This document shows positions 10,586 to 20,761 of a stretch of 64,000 bases of DNA, piece by piece (the stretch's first letter is position 1; the number at the start of each line of letters is the position of its first letter). Origin of the DNA: Capniomyces stellatus (lineage: Eukaryota; Kickxellomycota; Harpellomycetes; Harpellales; Legeriomycetaceae). The notes under the pieces are model-generated. The model was not told the DNA's origin. It searched no databases and worked only from the letters and a program-made list of their open reading frames with translations. Where the stretch lies: contig LUVW01000001.1 of NCBI GenBank assembly GCA_001661515.1, positions 638,582-702,581 on the forward strand, read 5' to 3'. A program made the translations under genes and the position numbers.

Positions 10586-12629
10586 ATGAAAGAATTTCCC
10601 AAAGTTGCAGCCTTCGAAACAGACGATCGCGTGAGGTTAGATTCAGAAACGGATAAATACGTTTTTCTTAACCCCGAAGATGGAATCGAGTACGAGTTTG
10701 AGTCTGGGAATGGAGCTTGGTACCCAAGGGTAATTTATAATAGGGCCAACCTCTAGTAAAAAAGTGAAAGCAGGAAAATCCAATTCATTATAATAAATTG
10801 AAATGTGAATTTATATCTGCTAATAGTGGAATGAATCATTGATGAATGCACAGCAGTCTGCATACGACACAAATAACAACGAAAACGAGAACAGCACTGC
10901 AGCTAAAAAGCGTTCAGCTGAAGAGGTTTGTCACGATTCTTTTATTTTTACTTGTGGCTGTTTGGCCAGAGTGCCTTAAATTATTCTTTCTAGTGTCAGT
11001 ACAATAGCCTTTTCTATGCAAAGTTTAATCCATATATTTATATTGTTTGCTGCAACCAATTTTAACAGGAGAAGCCCACCAAAAACAAAGAAAGAGAGAA
11101 AAGAAAATTCAATACAAACGTCTATATTACAGGATTACCAATGGATACCAATGAAGCGGAGGTTGAGGAGTATTTCAAGAAATGTGGCACTATTATGCCT
11201 GATATAGCCACAGGTAACGCATCATAATCCAAACAGCATGGTTTTATTGTGACTTTTATTATTTTAGGTTGTATTTATACTTTGTCCATAGCTTTTGCTT
11301 TTGCTTTTGCTTTTGTTCTTACTTTTACTTTGCAAATTACCTAGGAAAGTCCAGAATAAAGCTATACAGAGATAATAGTGGTTTATTGAAAGGAGATGGG
11401 TTAGTGATGTACTATAAGGAGCCCTCAGTACAGCTAGCGATCGATATATTGGACGATAGCCAGTTCAGACCCAACGAACCCGGAAGGATCAGAGTTCAGC
11501 AGGTAAAGACATCACCTACTGCTATAGTTGTATATATATTTACTCAAATATTCTGGTATTTCTAAACACTGTACTGTTTTTTATTTGGCTGAAAAGGCAA
11601 AATTTAAAGAGAAGAGTCATACTGAGGGATCGGCACCTAAGAGAATAAAGGTCGATCCGTCATTGATCAAGAAGAAATTGCAACAGCTAGAGAAGTAAGT
11701 ATACGCCAGTATGTGTAGTTTGAGCTTGTACAAAATTTAAGTTTGGGTTTACGATTTAATTTTGTTTGACTTGGCATAAATTGTTTTTTTATAGAAAGTT
11801 AGAGTGGGACGACGAGATACCAATGATTTCAGAAAAGTACCAAAAGGTTGTGGTACTGAAAGGGATGTTTACACTTAAAGAAGTTGAGGTGTGTTTCCAT
11901 GTACTCTAGTTCCTTTTCTTTTCTTTTATTTGTTTTTATTTTATTTTTTGGTGATCCAGTGTTTGAGGAAGGTGTTTACTGATGCTTAATTTTTGTTTCG
12001 TACTAGGCCGATGTTACACTACTAATAGATTTAAAGGATGATGTTCGAGAGGAATGCGAGAAGGTTGGTGTTGTGACTAACGTCAAAGTGTATGAGGTGT
12101 GTGCAGACTCAGAGTGTACTTTTTATATTTTTTTTATCGCTTTTATGCAGAGTTGTAGACCGTTAATTTTAAAGCGTTTATATTTTATCACAGTTTATTT
12201 TTATCTTTATTTTTATATCTCTGTCACTGTGTTTGACTTCAATCGCAACTAACTCTGGTTAATATGCATAAACGTAGAACTCTGACGAGGGGCTTGTTAC
12301 CGTAAAGTTTAAAGACAAGCTGGGAGCTCAAGCAGCCGTTAAGGTAACGTAATTGTGTGTTGTTACGACTTTCCTACTTGTTTTTGCATACCAAAGATCT
12401 TACATTTTATTTTATGCTTGTATTTGTTTAGCTACTAAACGGCCGTTTCTTTGCAGGTCGGCAAGTTGAAGCTTCAATCAGCACAGGAAAAATAAAGTTC
12501 AACAACGATGTTGTTAGCTCAGGACTCAAATCAGGCGAGGAATCAAACAAAGTTGACAGCGAGCAGGATTTTAGCGAGGATGAAGCTGCTCGGATTGAAT
12601 CTTATGCCCAGTGGCTCGAAAACGAGTAA
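10586..12629 (+). CDS. CUS2: Tat-SF1/Cus2-like U2 snRNP splicing factor
   Basis: Nine exons in phase: 10586-10729, 10827-10925, 11069-11213, 11345-11502, 11597-11694, 11795-11888, 12007-12096, 12278-12343, 12432-12629, giving 363 residues. The N-terminal block KYVFLNPEDGIEYEFE...AWYPR is the diagnostic Tat-SF1 start. RRM1 begins at about 96 (NTNVYITGLP) and includes KLYRDNSGLLKGDGLVMYY. The second RRM (about 233-314) starts KVVVLKGMF and ends LLNGRFFAGRQVEASI. Its R-F-F triad fits the RXF of U2AF-homology motifs, which in this family bind ligand-motif peptides of the SF3B1 type. The tail is acidic (VDSEQDFSEDEAARIES). Role from family: helps U2 snRNP during branch-site recognition in the nucleus. 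I chose the ATG at 10586; an upstream in-frame TTG is unlikely to be used. Family very sure. Confidence 0.93.
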
Positions 12630-14869
12630 ACGGTGTAGCCTTTTTAATACTTGGAGACTGTTTACTTTTTTCTTTTTCTTTTTTTTTAAAAAAAAATTAA
12701 TTAATGAATACTTTTGTTTGTACATAAATTATAATTTGAATCGGCTTTTTGATTTTGAAACAACTACTGCTGGTGTACTTGTGAACGTGTTTGTCTTTCT
12801 CAACTTGCTTTTTCAAACACTGGTTGGTAGCCTATATAATGTTAATGGGCGGAGAGGGAGGGGAGGGTTTACCAGGTGCGAGTCATATTCAACTTACTCA
12901 AGTTTGGTTGGGAAGGAAGTTTAAATATTACTTGTTTTGGGGTGTTAGATTTGGGTCTGTGATTTGAACTTGGACTAATCATCTCTTTGATGCCGGATTA
13001 CAGGTGATTAAACCAAATGAAACACTCAGTTTAAGGTTAAGTTGGAGAGGAATAATAGGCGTAAAAGTCTGCTAGTCAAGTCCGCAACATGGATCCAGCG
13101 TCTTTTTTGTCCAACTTGATACACTGCATACCAGTTTTTGTTGGGTAGTTTTAGGCGTATTATATCTGGTTTAAGATTATATGCAAATCAATTTTATTTC
13201 GGTTTTTTTCAAGTGCCGGCTCTTAATGTATTTTTTGGCCAATTTAACTTACCAGTTACTTTTTTTATTGTTTTTTTGCAAGTACATTTTTCTTTGAATA
13301 ATAAAAAAGCCGTCATTGGCTTTACTGAATTGTAGACCTGAGTAAAGCGGTTGGGGTCTTGAGCAATGCTTTTTAATTTAGTAAAAATAGTCATCTTTTT
13401 TGATTCGAATTATATAAAATGTTTTGGAGTTTGTTCTAAAAGTTAGGTAATTAAAATGCTCTTCACGAAGAGGATTCACACAACATTTGTCATTGCTTCT
13501 ACTTTGCTTGTTAGCATTGTTACTTGTTAGTGTTGTTACTTGTTAGTGTTGTTACTTGTCAGTTTTGTTACTTGTCAGTTTTGTTGCTTGTTAGTTTTGT
13601 CGATTGGGCTTTATACTTGGTTCGAGCTTTACTGATGTAGCCAAATTCTTGTAGCCCAATAGTGGTGAGGAATGTAATGAGGAAAAAATAAAAATAAAAT
13701 TACGCAACGCTTTAATCAGTTTGAGTTTTAGTGACTAATTAATAAACCATAATTTTATTATTGGGAAGGCAATTTTATCTGCAAACAAATGAGGGGGTTC
13801 TAAAAGACTAAACCTGAAAATTTTACCTACTCTTTATGCTTTTGTGGAGGCTTGTTATTTTAAGAAGTTTCCTTTCGAGGCTTGCACATACTTGGGGTTT
13901 ACCTAGATCTTACGTCGCCATCATCTTTTTATGCCCTTAGCATAGCTTATGTTGTGGCTTTAGTGTGTTACTTTGTAAAGCGTAGCTCTACATCACCCCA
14001 GACTTGGTGTTGGAGTGGAGTAAATTCAATGATGCTGGAAAAAGTGGTGCTAATTCGCACCTGGCTTGTGTGCAAAATCCCAGCTGATATGGCTTTTTAA
14101 GGTTCACCTTTGGACGGATTTGCATTGCGTTTATTCAGGAAATCAACCATTTAAGTCAACACCAGCCAATGGCAAACCTATACTTTTTTACACCCAATTA
14201 CCTACAGGTAAAAGTTAACTGAAACTGTTGTTGAGCTTTACTTTTTTCGATTTTTACCTTCAGCTAAATTAAAATGATCTAGCTTCGAGGCTTTTACTCT
14301 TTTATTTCCAAATATTGCGAGGCTTCTGATGATTACTATTTGACAGAAGTAAAAAATTAATGATAGTCATTTCAGTAAATAAAAAAATGCTCCTAGAAAT
14401 GTTATCAATACACATCCAGAGCGTTAATTGATCATTAAATGTGCTTTTAAGCTGTCCAGTTAAAAGCAGAGTTTAGTCACAATCGATTATGTTTATAAAT
14501 CAGTGCTCAGTTTATTAAACCGTGATAGGAGCAAAACAAATAATGCTTGAAGTTTTGGTATCACTTTGGTCTAATAAAACGAGGGTAAAATGATTTATGA
14601 TCTTTAGTTTTGATTTTTCAGTTTCTTTCATTTTTTTTTTTTTGCGTTTAGTATTCGCTGCAACCCCTAAGATTTAATATCAATGTGTTGGTTTTTTGAT
14701 TTTTTACAAGTGTCATGTAAAATAGGAAAATCCAAGCTAAAAAAGCAAGGAGAAAAAAAAATAGGAACTTGAAAAAAAGTTATAATCGATTAGGATCTCT
14801 TTTGCATATAATAATTGATTTTTCCTATTTGGTTAAAATATTATATTTTTAAAGGCATACTAAAGAAAA
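12630..14869. other. Intergenic region, 2.2 kb
   Basis: No gene supported. It holds a six-copy 16-base tandem repeat (13504-13599, separate entry) and the upstream region of the reductoisomerase gene. Frames at 13138-13335 and 13882-14100 are low in complexity and show no motif. Confidence 0.45.
13504..13599. repeat. 16-base tandem repeat, six copies
   Basis: Six head-to-tail copies of a 16-base unit of the form TTACTTGTTAGTGTTG. Units 2 and 3 are identical to each other, and units 4 and 5 are identical to each other (T to C at base 9 and G to T at base 13). The outer units differ at a few bases. The pairwise identity suggests stepwise duplication. It lies in intergenic DNA. Confidence 0.9.
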
Positions 14870-16240
14870 ATGGCAGCAAGAAATTTCGCTAAATCAGCAG
14901 TACGCGCATTCGCACCAGTTGCTTCACGCTCAGTCTTGAGATCAGGAGTCAACGTCGCTTCTTTGAGCCGTCTTTTGAACGTCAAGGGTGCATCTTTTGC
15001 TCAAACACAAGTCCGTGGTATGCAAACCTTGGATTTCGGAGGAACAAAAGAAACCGTCTATGAGCGCTCAGATATGCCATTGCCAAAGCTCCAAGCTTAC
15101 TTCAAGAACGATACTTTGGCTGTTCTCGGTTATGGACCACAAGGTCAGGGCCAAGGATTGAACTTGAGAGATAACGGACTCAACGTCATTGTTGGTGTAC
15201 GTAAGGATGGCCGTAGTTGGAAAAAGGCTGTTGCTGACGGTTGGGTTCCAGGAAAGACTCTTTTCTCAATTGAAGAGGCTGCTGACAAAGGTACCTACGT
15301 CATGAACCTTTTGTCCGATGCCGCTCAACGTGATCTGTGGAACCAGGTCAAGCCATACGTTACCGCAGGAAAGACCTTGTACTTCAGTCACGGATTTGCC
15401 ATGACATACAAAGATTTGACCCACGTCACCCCACCAGCTGGTGTTGATGTAATCCTTTGCGCACCAAAAGGGTAAGTGTCGCTCAGTATTTAAAACATTT
15501 GCACACAGGTTTTTGAGTCTCTTTTTTTTTGTGCGTGTGCTGAATTTGCTATTCTTAGCTTGCTTGACCTGTTTTTTTGGATGAATATCTTACTAACGGC
15601 TCTTGGCTCCTGTTTGTTTTTAAATCAATATAGATCCGGCGCCACTCTCCGTAGCTTGTTTGTTTCAGGAAAGGGACTTAACTCCTCAATCGCCGTCTTC
15701 CAAGACGCCTCAGGCATTGCCAAAGAGAAGGCTATTGCCTTGGGTATTGCCATCGGTTCAGGATACTTGTATGAAACCACCTTCCAAAAGGAGGTCTCCT
15801 CAGACTTGTTTGGAGAACGTGGTGTATTGATGGGTGCTATTGCTGGTTTGTTCAGAGCCCAATACGAGGTATTGCGCGATAACGGTCACTCCCCATCAGA
15901 GGCCTTCAACGAGACTGTCGAAGAAGCCACTCAATCTTTGATCCCACTCATTGGTGAGAAGGGTATGGATTGGATGTATGCCAATTGCTCAGTAACTGCC
16001 CAACGTGGTGCTTTGGACTGGCAACACAAGTTCTATGACGCCTCAATGCCAGTTTTCAGAGAACTTTATGCCTCAGTCGTTAACGGTTCCGAAGCCAAGC
16101 GCGCTCTTGACAAGAACTCCCAAGCTGACTACAGAGAGTCCCTTGAAGTCGAATTAAAAGAAATCAGAGAACAGGAAATCTGGCGCTCAGGAAAGACTGT
16201 CCGTGGTCTCCGTCCAGAAAACGCCAACAAACAAGCTTAA
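14870..16240 (+). CDS. ILV5: Ketol-acid reductoisomerase, mitochondrial
   Basis: Two exons, 14870-15471 and 15634-16240, 402 residues, matching the fungal length (about 395-400). It converts acetohydroxy acids to dihydroxy acids with NADPH and Mg2+ in valine, leucine and isoleucine synthesis, in the mitochondrial matrix. The first about 45 residues are rich in Arg, Ala and Ser without acids, a mitochondrial presequence. The nucleotide loop is LGYGPQGQGQGLNLRDNGLN. Catalytic metal ligands sit in SSDLFGERGVLMG, and the second metal/substrate part in NETVEEATQSLIPLIGEKG. The splice join restores CAPKGSGATLRSLF, as expected for the family (KGSGRTVR in relatives). Codon use is strongly biased to C/G-ending codons (ttg, cca, aag), unlike the neighbours, suggesting high expression. 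The intron is 162 bases. Confidence 0.97.
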
Positions 16241-17123
16241 ATTTATCAAAATTTTCTCTTAACCATTTTAAATCAACAAACTCTATATTTTTATGATTTA
16301 AATTTTACCAATATAAATTATCAAAAATTTCCAAATGCCCATTTGCTCGACTCAACTTAACTCAACTCAACTTCCCCAAGTAACAATGATTTAATTTATT
16401 TGTTACTGTTTCTGTGGAAAGGCAATTAAAGGCCGCCTCCAATTCTGAACACATAGTGTATTCAATAGCCCAGCCAATTTGACTTTGACTCACTGTGATT
16501 ACCAACAATTACAACCAAAGTTGGGCCCAGCTTGGTACACACTAATGGAAATGATGCCAAAATTGTTCTGTATCCATTACTTTAGTTCCTTACAAGGCGG
16601 ATTCACTGATACTTATTATGATGTTTATTTGCTATTTATATCACAACATTGAAATATCAGGCCCAACTTAGCATATACGATGTTTTATTTACATTCTTAA
16701 ATTCAAACCAAGTAAACTCGGCTGTAGCTCATGTGAGCGAGTTCAAATATACAACTCGTTATAAGTATAAACATTATCATTAAAAATAAATCCAGGCCGA
16801 TGTCCGTCTTCTGGGTCGTTAATTTTTTTTTTCTTCATTAATATTATTTTTTTTTCGTTATTGTTATTTTTTTTTTCCATTTTTTTTGGTCGTCGAGTAG
16901 TTGAAAAGATGTGGATCATGGGTGTTTTGAGCTTTGAGGTTAAGATGCTGGGTATGTACAAATCTAGCTGTCTTTAGCGGTTTATAAAAAACGATCATCG
17001 CCATTGTTGCAGTTGTGTTTATTCGAGTATCTTGGCCAACTTCTTGTCTTTATTTTTTTCTTGATTTTCTTGCTATTTTTTTATTGTTGTTTTTAGGCAC
17101 TACAAAAAATATCCATAAACGAT
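16241..17123. other. Intergenic region between convergent genes
   Basis: Contains the 3' ends of the reductoisomerase gene (plus) and the repeat-protein gene (minus). A CTCAACTTAA-type short repeat lies near 16349-16373, and T-runs lie near 16818-16885. No gene seen. Confidence 0.45.
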
Positions 17124-19688
17124 TTATTCAGACAAGCAGTCTTCGATTTTTTCTATAAGTTTCTCTGCATTAACTCTTTCGCCCGTGTTCATTATGATAT
17201 CCGATGTCTCCATACCGTCGCGTGTCAAGGATTTCCCACCGATGATGATTCTGAGTTTTCCTTTAGATTCACCAGTATTGTCTTCCAATAGTTCAGTATA
17301 ATTCATGTTATCCCTTTCGTTGTTTACTAGTGATAGAGTCTTTCCATTCACCACAATTTTTAGCTTGCCTTCACCATTTGTATTTCCTACCACTGTCTTT
17401 TCATTTTTTTCATAAGCATTTGTGGTATTGTCTAGTCCAGGCTCATTTATAACGATCTTTAACACTTTCTTTTCTTCCTCGCAATCTGGCTGGCCAACAA
17501 TTTTGGGAATGTCTTGTTCAGAAAGAGGAGTATTAACTTTATTCTCGACTTTTGGTGTTTCAGCTGGCATAGTCTCTGGAAGTGGTATGGTCGACGGCAA
17601 CCCTAACCCGTTTTCAACATCATTCTCATCCTCGTCCTCAACTTCAACTTCAACCTCATCCTCATCCTCATCCTCATTCATAACTTCGGGAGTCTCTGGA
17701 GTCATTTCCGGTTTTGGTCTGTTTATAACAATCTTTAACACTTTCTTTTCTTCCTCGCAATCTGGCTGACCAACAATTTTGGGAATGTCTTGTTCAGAAA
17801 GAGGAGTATTAACTTTATTCTCGACTTTTGGTGTTTCAGCTGGCATAGTCTCTGGAAGTGGTATGGTCGACGGCAACCCTAACCCGTTTTCAACATCATT
17901 CTCATCCTCGTCCTCAACTTCAACTTCAACCTCATCCTCATCCTCATCCTCATTCATAACTTCGGGAGTCTCTGGAGTCATTTCCGGTTTTGGTCTGTTT
18001 ATAACAATCTTTAACACTTTCTTTTCTTCCTCGCAATCTGGCTGACCAACAATTTTGGGAATGTCTTGTTCAGAAAGAGGAGTATTAACTTTATTCTCGA
18101 CCTTTGGTGTTTCAGCTGGCATAGTCTCTGGAAGTGGTATGGTCGACGGCAACCCTAACCCGTTTTCAGCCTCATCATCCTCATCCTCAACCTCGTTCTC
18201 GTACTCATCGTCATCATCCTCATCCTCATCCTCATCCTCATCCTCATCCTCATCCTCGTCCTCGCCCAACTCATTGATTAGCTCGTCAAAGAACTCATCC
18301 TCATCATTCATAACTTCGGGAGTCAGACCTCAGTAAAGGCCAAAACCAGACAAATATTGTTAGAAATTGTGAAAGAAAAGAAGGAGCGTTAGACCGACTG
18401 GTTGTTAAAACCCTTACAGAACAAGTCTTTCTCCTCATAATTGAAATAAGAGCTGTTTTGGTGTTTCAGCTGGCATAGTCTCTGGAAGTGGTATGGTCGA
18501 CGGCAACCCTAACCCGTTTTCAACATCATTCTCATCCTCGTCCTCAACTTCAACTTCAACCTCATCCTCAACCTCATCCTCATTCATAACTTCGGGAGTT
18601 TCTGGAGTCATTTCCGGTTTTGGTCTGTTTATAACAATCTTTAACACTTTCTTTTCTTCCTCGCAATCTGGCTGACCAACAATTTTGGGAATGTCTTGTT
18701 CAGAAAGAGGAGTATTAACTTTATTCTCGACCTTTGGTGTTTCAGCTGGCATAGTCTCTGGAAGTGGTATGGTTGACGACAACCCTAACCCGTTTTCAGC
18801 CTCATCATCCTCATCCTCAACCTCGTTCTCGTACTCATCGTCATCATCCTCATCCTCATCCTCATCCTCATCCTCGTCCTCGCCCAACTCATTGATTAGC
18901 TCGTCAAAGAACTCATCCTCATCATTCATAACCTCGGGGCTCTCTGTAGTAGTTTCCGGTTTTGGTCTGTTTATAACAATCTTTAACACTTTCTTTTCTT
19001 CCTCGCAGTCAGGCTGACCAACAATTTTAGGAATGTCTTGTTCAGAAAGGGGTGTATTCACTTTATTCTCAACCATTGGTGTTTCAGTTGGTATAGCCTC
19101 TACAGATGATATGATTGACGGCGACTCAAGATCATCTTCGATATCGGCAACTTCCACAAGAGGTAAATCGTTCCCAGTTTCAATAGGTGGTTTTACCTGG
19201 CCACTTTCGATTTTGGCAGCATCATAAATGTACTGGGTATCTTGTACCCCTGGGGGTTTTCCTTCGTCAGCATAATGTCCACAGTATAGTTCATCATCAA
19301 AGTTTTTAACACAATAAGTGTTTTTTGGGCACGCGACTTTGGTAGTTTCACCATTGATGCACCAGTTGATGGTCCCTGTTTTTCCATTTGGACCAGCGCA
19401 CTCGTAGAACCCATGAGGGTTTTGACCACACTTTTTGTAATCATTTCCCTGTCGAATCAAGTAGCCAATGGCATCAGCAGGAGTAGAATGATCACAGATT
19501 ATGCTCGATCCCTTATTTACACACGATGTTCCTGCTGCACACCAACGGATGATGCTCTGATTTTTGGATATACATTCGCTGTATGTCGAGCCAGTCCCAC
19601 TTTCTAAAACACACCTACTTGTTCCCGGTACACATTCTTGCGCATTTGTAAGAGCAAGAAATACGATTGTGATGGCTAGTCTTGACAT
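17124..19688 (-). CDS. Secreted CBM19-like Cys-rich protein with acidic tandem repeats (frame broken in this sequence)
   Basis: As given, the frame runs 19688-18435 and stops, then reopens in the same frame at 18311-17124. The break is caused by the anomalous 131 bases at 18325-18455; the outer parts would otherwise form one frame of about 854 residues. Residues 1-17 are a signal peptide (MSRLAITIVFLALTNAQ). Two Cys-rich modules follow (about 18-67, CVPGTSRC...CAAGTSC; about 83-137, CGQNPHGFYEC...CPKNTYC), resembling fungal CBM19 chitin-binding domains. Then come six copies of a module containing NTPLSEQDIPKIVGQPDCEE and KKVLKIVIN, separated by Asp/Glu-rich linkers of two sizes. The C-terminus carries two diverged LKIVVNGK / LRIIIGGK copies. 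Likely extracellular or wall-associated and chitin-binding. No GPI tail or membrane helix is seen at the C-terminus. Function otherwise unknown. Confidence 0.8.
17430..19070 (-). repeat. Coding tandem repeats, six modules
   Basis: The module ending in the conserved GGAATGTCTTG block (plus-strand text) recurs at about 17506, 17782, 18058, 18412 (here only as its un-reversed complement), 18688 and 19030. Spacings are 276, 276, 354, 276 and 342 bases, all multiples of 3. Two linker types explain the spacing: a short acidic/Val linker, and a long one with DEFFDELINELGED plus a long Glu/Asp run. Several units are nearly identical over more than 200 bases, so recent duplication and poor short-read assembly are both likely. 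Confidence 0.9.
18325..18455. other. 131-base segment that is the direct (un-reversed) complement of the repeat unit
   Basis: Both flanks match the repeat unit in normal orientation (left ...TAACTTCGGGAGTC, right TTTTGGTGTTTCAGC...). Between them each base is the complement of the base expected at that place, in the same left-to-right order. Compare with 17695-17825: TCTGGAGTC becomes AGACCTCAG, TTTCCGG becomes AAAGGCC, GACCAACAATTTTGGG becomes CTGGTTGTTAAAACCC. I checked the stretch block by block by eye and found no mismatch; both segments are 131 bases. A true inversion would also reverse the order. Most likely an assembly or gap-filling error. Confidence 0.95.
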
Positions 19689-20761
19689 TATTATTTTTCG
19701 ATTAGACTCTAGTAATTTTATATAGTGTATTTATAGTAATTATTTTAAAAATATTATTTTTGTTTTGTTTTTGTTTTTTTTAAACAACCTAAATAGCGTT
19801 GAGTTTAGTCTAGCAGTTTATTTGAAAGGATAGTTCTATGTTGGAGAAAGAAATATTAAATATACATAAGAGAGCTTATTGTATCTATTCTATTTTGATA
19901 AATATACCAACTAGGAGCCTTTAGACGCCTTTTATACTTTTTGGTTTGGGTGATTTCTTGTTTCCACAACTTGGCTCGAGCGTCTTTCAACCACAGCGTG
20001 AATAATATACGTAGAATTGCATACCCAAATATACTATAGATACACATGTACCTAGCTCAACTCAGAAACCGTTATGCATCAAGAGCAACAATGTGTAGAC
20101 ATTTAATACAGGGCGGTCTCATAAGGACAGTCTATGATGAGTAGTTGGGCTATATTTTTTTACCAGTTTTAAATCGTCATTGCTGGGTTGTAATAAATAA
20201 AAGCAGTTTTTTAATATTCGGTATTTGATATGTATCATAGCCAACATAGTTTTCGACTTTATAATATACGAAGATACATATTAATTTTGTGTTCAATTTT
20301 ACCCTAGACAACACAGGAGTTTAACGTTAGTATCAAGAGTTGGTATAGCGTGCATGTTTACTCTGAATCGTGGAACTATGACGCTTAATATTAGTTTAAT
20401 AGTGTACTTTGAGGGGGGTATTTTTAATTAAAAATTCATCGAAAATATCATCGAGCTATACCGACATAATGTGTATGTTGTTGTAAATTGTATGTATTAA
20501 TTGGCAAGCACAGACCAAGAAGCCTTTAAGCACAGAGCAAGGGTCAAACGATCAAGAGTAGGCAGTATTTGTACACGCAGTATTTGTATTAAAAAATTGC
20601 AGATTTCGAACTAGTGAGTCGCAAGTTGCAAGTCACGAGCTTAATGGATGTTTAAATAGGCTTAGGTAATTAAAAAGCTATACATAGTTACCGAACACAA
20701 ATAGAGGAAGTCTAAAGTAAACGGCGTGTATACATCCACTCGTGTTGGCACAAGTTGATGT
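19689..20761. other. Intergenic region
   Basis: Upstream region of the secreted repeat protein and downstream region of MFAP1, both on the minus strand. A T/A-rich stretch lies at about 19735-19790. The open frame at 19856-20047 has no motif. No gene supported. Confidence 0.4.

Noticed and set aside
12508..12924. 138-codon frame overlapping the end of the Cus2-like gene
   Set aside because: It is another frame of the real last exon, followed by a poly-T/poly-A stretch.
13600..13660. tRNA gene near TTGGTTCGAGC
   Set aside because: The B-box-like word lacks the following CC, and no cloverleaf arms can be paired. Other TTCGA words (30388, 36199, 61868) also fail.
17422..18336. Plus-strand Ser-rich open frames over the acidic repeats
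   Set aside because: They are the antisense of Asp/Glu codons (GAT/GAG read as ATC/CTC and TCC/TCA) and carry no start context or motif.
18325..18455. A simple inversion or an inserted mobile element in the repeat gene
   Set aside because: An inversion would give the reverse complement; here the order is kept. There is no target duplication or terminal repeat, and the length equals the missing unit.
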